From Pseudomonadota bacterium (GTDB taxonomy: Bacteria; Myxococcota_A; Polyangia; Polyangiales; Polyangiaceae): a stretch of DNA of 64,000 nucleotides. The notes under the pieces are model-generated. The model saw nothing but the letters and a program-made list of their open reading frames with translations. It had not been told where the DNA came from and ran no database searches. Shown piece after piece: positions 47,605 through 55,661 of the stretch; the stretch's first letter is position 1, and each line of letters opens with the position of its first letter. The stretch spans positions 1 through 64,000 of the forward strand of contig JAEXCN010000053.1 of assembly GCA_023402175.1 (NCBI GenBank), read 5' to 3'. A program made the translations under genes and the position numbers.

Positions 47605-48339
47605 GTGAGCCGCATCGAACGACCGTCCTCCGCTGAGCTCGAAGCCTTCAAGCCGTCGATGAGCCGGCGCGCCTTCGTGCGATCGGCGATGGTGGGGACC
47701 GCCGTGATCGCGCTCGGCGGCGGGACCTACGTGCTCGCGAGCACGGAAGAAGAGAAGAAGGCACGCGCGACGAAGCGTCCCGATGGTCGTCCGCGCCTGC
47801 CACCCGAACAGTACCTGCTCACGAGGATCAGGCCGATGGGCGGCACCGAAGGGGATCCGAGCCCAGGCGCGTTCCGGCTGCAGGTCCACGGCGAGGTGGA
47901 GCAGCCGTTCACGATCGACTTCGCCGAGCTCCTGAAGATGACTCAGGTGGATCAGACATGCGACGTCCACTGCGTGACGAAGTGGACGGTGCTCGACTCG
48001 CGCTGGACGGGCGTGCGCGTGGCCGACCTCGCTGCGCGCGCGAAGCCGAAGCCGAGCGCACGGCACGTCATCTTCGAAGCGCACGCCGGCTACACCGCGA
48101 ACGTCCCCATCCGAGAAGCGCTCGCACCGAACGTGCTCGTCGCGCACAAGTACGAAGGCTCGCCGCTCGCGCGCACGCATGGCGCGCCAGTCCGTGCGCT
48201 CGTGCCCGATCTCTATTTCTGGAAGAGCGCCAAGTGGCTCACCGGCATCCGCTTCGTCGCGACGGACAAGCCGGGCTACTGGGAAACGCGCGGCTATCAC
48301 AACCACGCCGACCCGTGGAAGGAAGAGCGGTATGGCTGA
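47605..48339 (+). CDS. TAT-exported molybdopterin-dependent oxidoreductase (sulfite oxidase/MsrP-like fold)
   Basis: 244 residues from GTG 47605 with AGGAG upstream (alternative GTG 47545). The N-terminal SRRAFVRSAMVGTAVIALGG is a twin-arginine signal, expected for a cofactor-loaded protein. The SUOX-type molybdopterin fold follows: GEVEQPFTIDFAELLKM, then TCDVHCVTKWTVLDSRW with the Cys that ligates molybdenum, GYTANVPIREAL, and KYEGSPLARTHGAPVRALVPDLYFWKSAKWL. It is a periplasmic reductase or oxidase; the physiological substrate (sulfite, methionine sulfoxide or other) cannot be inferred. It is followed by, and overlaps, its likely membrane partner. Confidence 0.9.
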   Translation: MSRIERPSSAELEAFKPSMSRRAFVRSAMVGTAVIALGGGTYVLASTEEEKKARATKRPDGRPRLPPEQYLLTRIRPMGGTEGDPSPGAFRLQVHGEVEQPFTIDFAELLKMTQVDQTCDVHCVTKWTVLDSRWTGVRVADLAARAKPKPSARHVIFEAHAGYTANVPIREALAPNVLVAHKYEGSPLARTHGAPVRALVPDLYFWKSAKWLTGIRFVATDKPGYWETRGYHNHADPWKEERYG

Positions 48340-48964
48340 AGCAGGTGGCCCGGCGCACGAGGCCACGCCGGCGAAGACCGTCGCGGTCGCGAAGCCGAAG
48401 AAGAAAGCGCCCTGGCGACCATGGCTCCGCGCCGTTCATCGCGACATCGGCTACGTCGCCGTGGGCCTCACGTTCATCTACGCGCTCTCCGGCATCGCCG
48501 TGAACCACATCACGGACTGGACCGACGGCGACCCGAGCTTCAAGACGTACAGCCGCACCGTCGACGTGGGCCGCCTCGACGGGGACGACGCCGCGATCGC
48601 GGAGGCGCTGCGCAAGCGCTTCGGCATCAAGGAGACCCCACGCGAGATCTACCGCGCTTCACCCGACGAGCTCGAGATCCTCTTCGACAAGCGCTCGCTC
48701 CATGTCGATCTCGCGAAAGGCAGCGTCGTCGACGAAGGCCAGGAGCCTCGCTTCCTCTTGCGCGTCGCGAACTGGCTGCATCTCAATCGTGGCAAGAAGG
48801 CATGGACGTACGTGGCCGACGGCTACGCCGCCGGGCTGATGCTTCTCGCGACGAGCGGCATGTTCATGATCGCGGGGAAGAAGGGCTTCCTCGGCCGCGG
48901 CGCCGTCCTCGTGCTCGCCGGGATCCTCATCCCCGTCCTCTACGTGCACTTCGCAGGCCCGTGA
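48332..48964 (+). CDS. PepSY-associated membrane protein, probable electron partner of the molybdoenzyme
   Basis: 210 residues from ATG 48332, overlapping the oxidoreductase gene by 8 nt. Membrane segments lie at about 38-58 (GYVAVGLTFIYALSGIAV), 165-185 (AAGLMLLATSGMFMIAG) and 190-207. A soluble PepSY-like loop (SFKTYSRTVDV to LHVDLAKGSVV) lies between. AVHRDIGYVA and VANWLHLNRG supply histidines in positions that often bind haem in PepSY_TM proteins. By analogy with the MsrQ partner of MsrP, it probably feeds electrons to the molybdoenzyme from quinol or flavin. The N-terminus is Lys/Pro-rich and cytoplasmic. Confidence 0.85.
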   Translation: MAEAGGPAHEATPAKTVAVAKPKKKAPWRPWLRAVHRDIGYVAVGLTFIYALSGIAVNHITDWTDGDPSFKTYSRTVDVGRLDGDDAAIAEALRKRFGIKETPREIYRASPDELEILFDKRSLHVDLAKGSVVDEGQEPRFLLRVANWLHLNRGKKAWTYVADGYAAGLMLLATSGMFMIAGKKGFLGRGAVLVLAGILIPVLYVHFAGP

Positions 48965-49100
48965 GACGGGCCATCGGTGTTCCTCGCGTTGGGCGGCGCG
49001 ACGGGCGCGGCGACGATTCGAGTGCTATGGCGTCGGCACCGACACGGCGCAGAAATCTTGCGACCGACGCCTCGTTCGACGCTCCACGAATCGAGCCACG

Positions 49101-49736
49101 ATGAACGCCCCGCATTCGAACCATCCTTACCCGCCAGGCGGCCCGTATCCGCAGGGGCGGGGTGCGTATCCACCGAACGGGCCGTCTCCGTACGGGTATC
49201 CGCCCACGCCATACGGGGCGCCGCCTCCTCGGGCGCGGATGTCGCCGTGGATCTGGATCCTTCTCGGGGGGATCTTGCTCGGCCTCGGGACGTGTGGCGG
49301 CATCGTCGGGCTCGTCGTGATGAAGGGCGCGGCGGAGTCGGCCGAGGGCGCCGTGCAGATGGGCTCGCAGCTATCGGATTCGACGCAGAGGAAGCTCCGC
49401 GATCGCAAGCTGCTGAACGAAGACGAGCATCTCGTGGCGTACTACGACGCGACGCTCTCCCTCGACATGAGCGAGGTCACGGTCCTGACGACCGACCGGA
49501 TCACCTATGCGAAAGACTCGCGCGCGACGACGATCGCGCTGAAGGACATCGCGTCGATCGAGCAGCGCGTGGACACCATCATCGGTGACGTGATCGAGAT
49601 CCGGAGCCGGCGCGGCGATCGCCTCCGGATCGAGATCGCGCCGTTGAATGGAGGCGTTTCGTTCCTCGACGCACTCGAGGACGAGACGCGCGAAGTACAG
49701 CCCGACGTCGTCGTTCGTCGGCAGACGCCGCGCTGA
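49101..49736 (+). CDS. Membrane protein with Pro/Tyr-rich N-terminus and PH-like domain
   Basis: 211 residues from ATG 49101. Residues 1-45 are a disordered Pro/Gly/Tyr-rich cytoplasmic tail (NHPYPPGGPYPQGRGAYPPN). A single membrane segment (WIWILLGGILLGLGTCGGIVGLVV) follows, then a helix and a beta-rich domain (about 110-200; DEHLVAYYDATLSLDMSEVT, TTDRITYAKDSRAT, DIASIEQRVDTIIGD) resembling bacterial PH/YdjM-like domains. The PPYG-type tail is common in myxobacterial membrane proteins. Function unknown. Confidence 0.7.
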   Translation: MNAPHSNHPYPPGGPYPQGRGAYPPNGPSPYGYPPTPYGAPPPRARMSPWIWILLGGILLGLGTCGGIVGLVVMKGAAESAEGAVQMGSQLSDSTQRKLRDRKLLNEDEHLVAYYDATLSLDMSEVTVLTTDRITYAKDSRATTIALKDIASIEQRVDTIIGDVIEIRSRRGDRLRIEIAPLNGGVSFLDALEDETREVQPDVVVRRQTPR

Positions 49737-49807
49737 CGATCAGGTCTCTGAGCGGACCCGTGACGATTTTTTGATAAACGAGGAGGTCAGCCTGCACGTC
49801 GCCTCCC

Positions 49808-50878
49808 GTGCAGGACTGTTTGCGCAGATCGAAACGTATTTGGGTTCCTGTGTTGTCGACCGTCGTCCTCCTCGCCTGTGGCAGCAGCAGCGATCGGTCG
49901 AATGACGAGGCGGCGACGAACACTTCTTCACCCGTTACCGCGCGGTCTGCGTGCGAGCACGAGTTTCGCGTACGGGTCGAGCGTTGTCACCGCGCCGATG
50001 TTGCTCCTGCGACGATGGCGAGCGCACGCACACGCTACGTCGAGAGCTGCGTGGCCGCGCTGAGCCTCACGGGCTCGACGCGTACGGCAGACGAAGTCGA
50101 GGCATGCGCGAAGGCGGTCGAGGCCGAAGAGTGCGGCGTGGTTCCGGTACTTCTCGCGTCGTGTGCCCCCAAGGCGGGCACGTTGCCGGCCGGCTCGGCT
50201 TGCAACGTCGACGCGCAGTGCCAAAGCGGGCTTTGCGATCTCCTCGATCTGCGGGCGAAAGCGAAGGGCTGCGGTGTCTGCATGGAGCCGACCCCGGAAC
50301 GCACGACGTGCGACCGCTCACATCCGACGTGCGCGCCCCCCACGTTCTGCAGCACCACGGCGACGAGCCCTTTGGTGGGTTACTGTCTGCGCCGGCGCTA
50401 TGTCGACGAGGGCGCCTCGTGCGACGGCATCGAAAGCTACTGCCACCCGGGGTTCGTGTGCGCCTCCATCGACGGTTCCCCGCACACCTGCATTCGGCAG
50501 CATTCGGTCGGCGAGCAGTGCCCTGGAGAGGATGCTTGCGAGAAGGGCACGTTCTGCAGCACGACGGGCAACACGTGCGCGAGCCGCGGCAATGTGGGCG
50601 AGCCGTGCGATAGCATCACGCCCTGCAACGAGGGCCTCGGATGCGACCGCACGACGAACAAGTGCGCTCCGCTGACGTTCGCCGAGCCTGGCGAGAGCTG
50701 CGGGGGAAGCGTCGCGTGCCGCGAAGGCGTCTGCGGTCAGGGCACGGGCGCGCCGACTTGTCCCGATATCGTCCAAGACGGCAAAGCATGCCTCGAAGGC
50801 GCCAACATGACCTGTCAAGCCCCGGCGACGTGCATCGCGGGAGCGTGCTTGATGGCGATCACCGCGACGTGCCAGTAG
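49808..50878 (+). CDS. Cys-rich lipoprotein (Dickkopf-type module repeats), unknown function
   Basis: 356 residues from GTG 49808 (start uncertain). The signal ends STVVLLAC with a Ser/Asn/Glu linker. The mature chain has about 36 cysteines in repeated 'G..C......C..GLxC......C' modules (AGSACNVDAQCQSGLCDLLD, GEPCDSITPCNEGLGCDR, GESCGGSVACREGVCGQG), matching the Dickkopf-N-like Cys-rich repeats found in myxobacterial lipoproteins. An N-terminal helical part (CVAALSLTGSTRTADEVEACAKAV) resembles the 'C...C..A' module that precedes such repeats. Surface exposed, disulfide rich, no enzyme motif. Confidence 0.78.
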   Translation: MQDCLRRSKRIWVPVLSTVVLLACGSSSDRSNDEAATNTSSPVTARSACEHEFRVRVERCHRADVAPATMASARTRYVESCVAALSLTGSTRTADEVEACAKAVEAEECGVVPVLLASCAPKAGTLPAGSACNVDAQCQSGLCDLLDLRAKAKGCGVCMEPTPERTTCDRSHPTCAPPTFCSTTATSPLVGYCLRRRYVDEGASCDGIESYCHPGFVCASIDGSPHTCIRQHSVGEQCPGEDACEKGTFCSTTGNTCASRGNVGEPCDSITPCNEGLGCDRTTNKCAPLTFAEPGESCGGSVACREGVCGQGTGAPTCPDIVQDGKACLEGANMTCQAPATCIAGACLMAITATCQ

Positions 50879-50933
50879 TAGGCTTCGCGTACGCCGAGGT
50901 CGGCGTCTCTGCATCGAGGGCGCGTGCCACGGC

Positions 50934-52577
50934 TCACTGCCAGAGGCGCACGAAGGTCGGTGCGAAGACAGGGCTGAGCGCGAAGCCGGCCGCGAGGATC
51001 CGTCCGTGCGGCAACAAGAACAGATTCGTCGCGATGTTGTAGGTCGAGCCACCGAAGCTCACGTAGACGCGCCCGTCCTCGTCGAACGTCGGATCGAGCT
51101 CGCCGTTTGCGGTGAGACGCGCGATGTAGAAGTCCGTCGCGCTTCCGGTGTAGACGCCCCCTCCCGCCGCGAGGATCTTGCCGTCAGCCTGAACCGCGAG
51201 ACTACGGCCGAAGTCTCCGCTCGGACCGTCGATGGTGACCTTGCCCGTCGTGTTGAACGTCGTGTCGAGGTCGCCGTTGGGGAGGAGTCGCACGATGCCG
51301 AAGCGCTCGTCCGTCGAGCTGATGCCAGCCGAGCCCAGCATGAGGATCTTCCCGTCGCTCTGGAGCGTCACGGTGCGGGCGTTGTCGATGAAGCCGTTGA
51401 AGTCGATCGACTTGACGCCGTCGGAGTCGAAGGTGGTGTCGAGGATGCCGGCCGACGTGATGCGGACGACCTGCATGTCATCTCCGGAGTTTCCGACGAC
51501 GATCATCTTGCCATCCGGCTGGATCGTCATGGCCCGGGCGTAGTTTCCTGGAAGGCTCACCGAGCCCGCCGAGTTGAAGGTCGTGTCCAGCGCACCATCC
51601 GGCGTGTAGCGAGCGAAGAGGAAGCTGGTCCCATTCGCGATGTCGCCTGCGACGACGATCTTGCCGTCGGCCTGGACGGCGACGCCCACGGCACGGTCCA
51701 TGTTGGCCGAGAACGAGGAGACGACTTTGCCGTCGGTGTCGAAGCTCGTGTCGAGCGTACCGTCCGCGTTGTAGCGGACGATCGCGAAGTCGCCCGTGGT
51801 TTCCCCCGTCGAGCCGACGACGATGATCTTGCCGTCGGGCTGGATCGTGACGTCGAGGGGATGATCGGCGGTGTTCGAGCCAATGTCGGTGGCGACCCTT
51901 CCGCCCGTTCCGAACGTCGTGTCGAGCGTTCCGTCTTCGTTGTAGCGAGCGACGCCGAAGTCGGAGCTGCTCGTGTACACCTCACCGACGGCGACGAGCT
52001 TGCCGTTCGACTGACGCGCGACGTGCAAGTCTGGACCGAAATGCGCGTTCCCTGCGCCGAAGGTCACCGTTCCGATGGCCTTTCCCTGGTCGCCGTAGTC
52101 GGTGTCGATCGAACCGGCGGGCCCGAGGATGTCGAGCGCCAGCGTCGCGATTCCGAGCACGCAGCGAACGTGCACACGGGCGGTCGACCCGGGCACGACG
52201 GTGCTGTCCGACACGAGCGTCGCCGTCGCGCTCGACGCGTCTCGGGCGATCATGACCGGCGCGGCCTTCACGCCAGCTGGAAGCCCATCGAGCGTCGCGA
52301 GGCACGGAACCGCGACGCCCTGCCTTGTGACGTTGATCTGAACGCTCGCCGTGCTGTTCGGACGCATCTCGAGGTGCGGCGGACTGAGGGCAAGCTCTAC
52401 CTGCACGGAAGGCGGAGGCGTGGCGCCGACGTCGGGATCGCCGACGGCCGACGCATCGGCGTCGAGGCTGTTAATGTTTGGCGAGTCGTTGTTGCTGCTG
52501 CTGCTGCTGCTGCTGCTGCATGCGATGGCGAAAATCGGAAGCGAGGCAAAGACGAGCGGCAGGAAAATGCGCTTCAT
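50934..52577 (-). CDS. Delta-60 repeat lipoprotein
   Basis: 547 residues. Lipobox IFAIAC, then poly-Ser encoded by an (AGC)8 microsatellite, then a beta-sandwich (about 55-155) and at least seven delta-60 repeats, each like 'iavQpDGKIvvaG......dfavaRyn.DGtLDttFdtdGkv' (for example VQADGKIVVAGDI and NADGTLDTSFDTDGKV). Such repeats form a beta-propeller-like structure in secreted or surface proteins. Outer-membrane or surface anchored by lipid. Role unknown; the last gene of the minus-strand lipoprotein cluster in this window. Confidence 0.87.
   Translation of the reverse strand: MKRIFLPLVFASLPIFAIACSSSSSSSSNNDSPNINSLDADASAVGDPDVGATPPPSVQVELALSPPHLEMRPNSTASVQINVTRQGVAVPCLATLDGLPAGVKAAPVMIARDASSATATLVSDSTVVPGSTARVHVRCVLGIATLALDILGPAGSIDTDYGDQGKAIGTVTFGAGNAHFGPDLHVARQSNGKLVAVGEVYTSSSDFGVARYNEDGTLDTTFGTGGRVATDIGSNTADHPLDVTIQPDGKIIVVGSTGETTGDFAIVRYNADGTLDTSFDTDGKVVSSFSANMDRAVGVAVQADGKIVVAGDIANGTSFLFARYTPDGALDTTFNSAGSVSLPGNYARAMTIQPDGKMIVVGNSGDDMQVVRITSAGILDTTFDSDGVKSIDFNGFIDNARTVTLQSDGKILMLGSAGISSTDERFGIVRLLPNGDLDTTFNTTGKVTIDGPSGDFGRSLAVQADGKILAAGGGVYTGSATDFYIARLTANGELDPTFDEDGRVYVSFGGSTYNIATNLFLLPHGRILAAGFALSPVFAPTFVRLWQ
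52494..52517 (-). repeat. (AGC)8 microsatellite encoding poly-Ser
   Basis: Eight perfect AGC codons directly after the lipobox cysteine of the delta-60 lipoprotein. A trinucleotide run can slip without frameshift, changing linker length. Confidence 0.9.
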
Positions 52578-52737
52578 GAGGGATCCTTGGAAAGCTACGC
52601 GCCCTGTTGCGCGTGGATGGGGGTTGCGGCGCTACGAGGGGCGAGCGCGGCGTGCCTACGGCGACCACGAGGAGCGCGCCGGGCGCACGAACCGACCACC
52701 GCCGCGCTCGCGTCGATCGCTCACGACATGAGTCCGA

Positions 52738-53499
52738 TCACAGACCGCCGTCGGACGTGAGCGCCGTGCCGCTTCCGCAGAAGTTGTTGGCGATGTTCAC
52801 GGTGTCGGCGCAGTTGTTCTCCGCGATCATCTTTTGGAAATCCTTCGAGAGATCGCAGGCCGACATGTCGATTCTGCCGCAGTCGTGCGCCTTCGCGTAC
52901 GTCTCGCAGGCCTCGGCCACGTCCTGGCCAAGCCTGGCGCAGCCATTGCAGCCGATCTGCAGGCAGACGTTGACGTCGTAAAGCGCACTGGCGCAGGCGG
53001 TATTGATGGCGCCCTTCAGCTCGAGGCAGCTGAACTGGTTGACGGGGAGGAGCGCCTTGTCGTTGTACACGCGCCACTCGGTCGCCGTGCCATGAATGCA
53101 GTCCACGCAAGCGCCGGTGGTGCCAATCGCGGGGGCGATATCCGCCGTGAAGTCGATTCCCGACTTGTTCGCCGCCGCACCAAGGGCCTCGGAGAAGGCG
53201 TAGATCTGCTCTTCGGTGCACGCGTTCGCGATCTTCGCGCCAGCCTTCTGGTACGCATACTGCGCCGGCATCTGGAAGCCGCTGGCGGCGTAGCAGCTCG
53301 GCGCGTGGGCGGAGGTGTCGCCGCCGCCAGGCGTGGGCGTGCCGCTGTCGGTCTTCGTCTCGCCCGAGTCCGCGCCGCCGTCGTTCGTGGTTTCGGGCGT
53401 CGTAGTATCCGAGTCCGAGCTGCAGCCTACAACGCCGGCCGCCGACACGAGGCCGCTCAGGGCCGTGACACTCGCCAGAGCAAACAACTGCTTAACCAT
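52738..53499 (-). CDS. Cys-rich lipoprotein, paralogue of the 53656-54408 gene
   Basis: 253 residues. Signal MVKQLFALASVTALSGLVSA with lipobox GVVGC, then a Thr/Asp/Glu linker. The mature domain ends with a helical Cys-rich part (CVDCIHG, CLELKGAINTACASALYDVNVCLQIGCNGC, CETYAKAHDCGRIDMSACD). It resembles the next gene up in signal sequence (LFALAS..AL.GL), linker, the D-x-C...C spacing near the middle and overall length, so the two are tandem paralogues. Both have TAGGAGAC before the start. Unknown function, surface lipoprotein. Confidence 0.75.
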   Translation of the reverse strand: MVKQLFALASVTALSGLVSAAGVVGCSSDSDTTTPETTNDGGADSGETKTDSGTPTPGGGDTSAHAPSCYAASGFQMPAQYAYQKAGAKIANACTEEQIYAFSEALGAAANKSGIDFTADIAPAIGTTGACVDCIHGTATEWRVYNDKALLPVNQFSCLELKGAINTACASALYDVNVCLQIGCNGCARLGQDVAEACETYAKAHDCGRIDMSACDLSKDFQKMIAENNCADTVNIANNFCGSGTALTSDGGL

Positions 53500-53655
53500 G
53501 TCCGGGTCTCCTACTGCTTTTCGCGGTCTTCATCGCCGCCAAGCCAAAGAGCTGAATGGGTTTCGAGGGTCTGAGCCGCGGCGATGATTGACGAGCTCAG
53601 GGGAGATGCTGCGTTCACCCGTCGACGCGGGGCCGATACAGAGCTCGGCGGTGGC

Positions 53656-54408
53656 TCAATCCGACCCAGAATCCGACCCAGCATCCGAGGCCGGCGTGCC
53701 GCCGCAGAGTTTGATGATCGCTTCGTAAACGCCCAACTTCCCCGGTGGATTACACGCGCTGATATACGAGTTCACGTTGTTTCCGCATGCAGTCGTAAGA
53801 GCCTGGGTTGCGTCGCTACACGCCGCCGACTGCACGTTTTGGAGGCACGCCGCCGCCTCGTTTTGAGTCGTGCACTTGCGGCAGACGGTGTTGAGGCATC
53901 CGTTCCATTGCGTGTATGCCCTCCCGCAGTTCTCGCTGCCGCTGACGACTTCGAGGCATCCGCCGATGTTTTGGATCAACTGGACGCCATCCCAGACGAC
54001 CGGGGCCCAGCTGTCGCCGTCGTCGGCAGCGACGGCGCAGTCAGCGCAGGCCTGAGATATCTCGTTCGCAAGCCCGTCATGGAGCGCGTCGGCTGTCACT
54101 TGCGGGGTCGCAAAGAGCAAGTCGAGCACCGTCGGGAGATTCGGGGCGCAACTTCCCGGTAGGACTCGCGCTTTTTTGTAAGGGATCGTTGTCGCGTCGA
54201 ACGGGTCGCTCTGGTAGCAGAGCTGGTCGCCGCCATCGTCGCTCACAAGCGTGGGGGTCTTCTTCGCGTCGCTCGTGCCAGCGTCTTGCGTCGGCGTCGT
54301 TTCGGTCGTCTCGGTCGTGCAGCCCGCTGCGCCGGTGGCTGCCAGAAGGCCAGTCAGGGCCGAGGCGCTCGCAAGAGCGAACAACTTCTTACCGATAGTC
54401 GGCTTCAT
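53656..54408 (-). CDS. Cys-rich lipoprotein, paralogue of the 52738-53499 gene
   Basis: 250 residues. Signal GKKLFALASASALTGLLAAT with lipobox GAAGC, Thr/Glu/Asp linker, then CYQSDPFDATTIPYKKARVLPGSC and a helical Cys-rich part (CADCAVAADDGDSW, CLEVVSGSENCGRAYTQWNGCLNTVCRKC, CLQNVQSAACSDATQAL). The CxxC motif and the later 'C...C.RKC' cluster align with the neighbouring paralogue. The C-terminus is a flexible Ser/Asp tail. Unknown function, surface lipoprotein. Confidence 0.75.
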   Translation of the reverse strand: MKPTIGKKLFALASASALTGLLAATGAAGCTTETTETTPTQDAGTSDAKKTPTLVSDDGGDQLCYQSDPFDATTIPYKKARVLPGSCAPNLPTVLDLLFATPQVTADALHDGLANEISQACADCAVAADDGDSWAPVVWDGVQLIQNIGGCLEVVSGSENCGRAYTQWNGCLNTVCRKCTTQNEAAACLQNVQSAACSDATQALTTACGNNVNSYISACNPPGKLGVYEAIIKLCGGTPASDAGSDSGSD

Positions 54409-54577
54409 AATGCTTGTCGTCTCCTAAGGCTTCACGATGCTGATCGGCGCCAAAGCGATCGGGTTATGAGTCGAAAGAGTTTCGGGAGCGGGAGCCGCGG
54501 CCATCCGGACGACTCACGTCGGCGGATAAGGGGCGCATTCGCGAGTCTCCTCATCGCGCGCCAAGACCGTGCCCGAT

Positions 54578-55651
54578 TCACGGGGCCATCGAGCAAAAGC
54601 TCGCGTTCTTCCGACCCGGCCCCGCGAACTCCTTGCACTCCACGTTCGCCCCCGTAGCCGCCGCGAGGTCGGCGCAGTCTTCGGTCGTGCTGCAAGGACG
54701 CCGGCACTCGCCCGTGATCCCGGGCGGCTGCCCGGTGAAGAGCGTGTACACGGTCCCGTTTGCCGTGGCCGTTGTCTCGAGGCCTGCTGTGCACCTCCAG
54801 CCCTCGAGCCACGCGTCACACGCGTCTGGCACTGGCGCGGCCCCGTCCACTTCCTCCGCGCCAGCGTCCGGTTCATCGAATGCAGCAACGGTCGTGCATC
54901 TCCTGGTGCAGAAGCCGTTGTCTTTCGTGGGTCCCGTGCCACCAACGACGGAGCACAGGCACTCGGCCTTCTCACTGCTCGACGCTGGCTTCTTGCAGGC
55001 CTGACCCGGACCCTTCGTGTTGGGCTCGGGGAGCGTCGTGACACAAGCGCCGGTGTCCTTGTCACACCTCTGGCCGGTCGTTCCCTTGCAGTCTTCGTCT
55101 ACGCTGCAGCCTGGGCCGCAGTATCCGATGCCGTACGACGGTAGCGAGAGGAACTGATACTGGACGGTACACCTGTTGTTGCCCGCGCATGGGTGGGTGA
55201 TCCGGTACGAGTCGAACCTGCACGCGCCGAAGCAAACCCCCTGGGCGCCCGGCGAACCGACGCAGCGGCCCACCTCACCGTCGCAATACAACGAGGAGTT
55301 GTTGATTCGGATATCGTCCTCGGAAGGGACGGTACAGGCGGAGACACAGACCGGCGTGCTCAGGAGATCGCCGCCCTGGAGCTTGCCGGAGGAGCAAAAG
55401 TTGTCACCGACGCTACCTTTGCTGACGCACTCTTCGTCCGTCGAACACGGCGTGCCCACGGTCCGCTCTTCGGGGAGACTGCGCGCCTCGTCGTCGTTGC
55501 CGGCGTCTCTCGTGGGTCCGGCACCAGCGGTGCCGCCGTCGCCAATGACTTTCGTGACCAGTTCCGTCGAGGAACAGCCGGCTGCCGCGACCATCGCCGC
55601 AAGGGCTCCGAGGGCGACAACGCTGGCAATGGCAAATGGTCTATTGCTCAT
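54578..55651 (-). CDS. Cys-rich lipoprotein, unknown function
   Basis: 357 residues. Signal with lipobox VAAAGC. The mature chain has about 30 cysteines in loosely repeated 'G.pC..deeC...g......C...' units (VGTPCSTDEECVSKGSVGDNFC, CGPGCSVDEDCKGTTGQRCD, CRRPCSTTEDCADLA), like small disulfide modules of eukaryote-type adhesins. No transmembrane span beyond the signal. Only 10 bp separate it from the upstream trypsin-like gene, so these two are probably cotranscribed. Confidence 0.75.
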   Translation of the reverse strand: MSNRPFAIASVVALGALAAMVAAAGCSSTELVTKVIGDGGTAGAGPTRDAGNDDEARSLPEERTVGTPCSTDEECVSKGSVGDNFCSSGKLQGGDLLSTPVCVSACTVPSEDDIRINNSSLYCDGEVGRCVGSPGAQGVCFGACRFDSYRITHPCAGNNRCTVQYQFLSLPSYGIGYCGPGCSVDEDCKGTTGQRCDKDTGACVTTLPEPNTKGPGQACKKPASSSEKAECLCSVVGGTGPTKDNGFCTRRCTTVAAFDEPDAGAEEVDGAAPVPDACDAWLEGWRCTAGLETTATANGTVYTLFTGQPPGITGECRRPCSTTEDCADLAAATGANVECKEFAGPGRKNASFCSMAP

Positions 55652-55661
55652 CGAAGATTGC

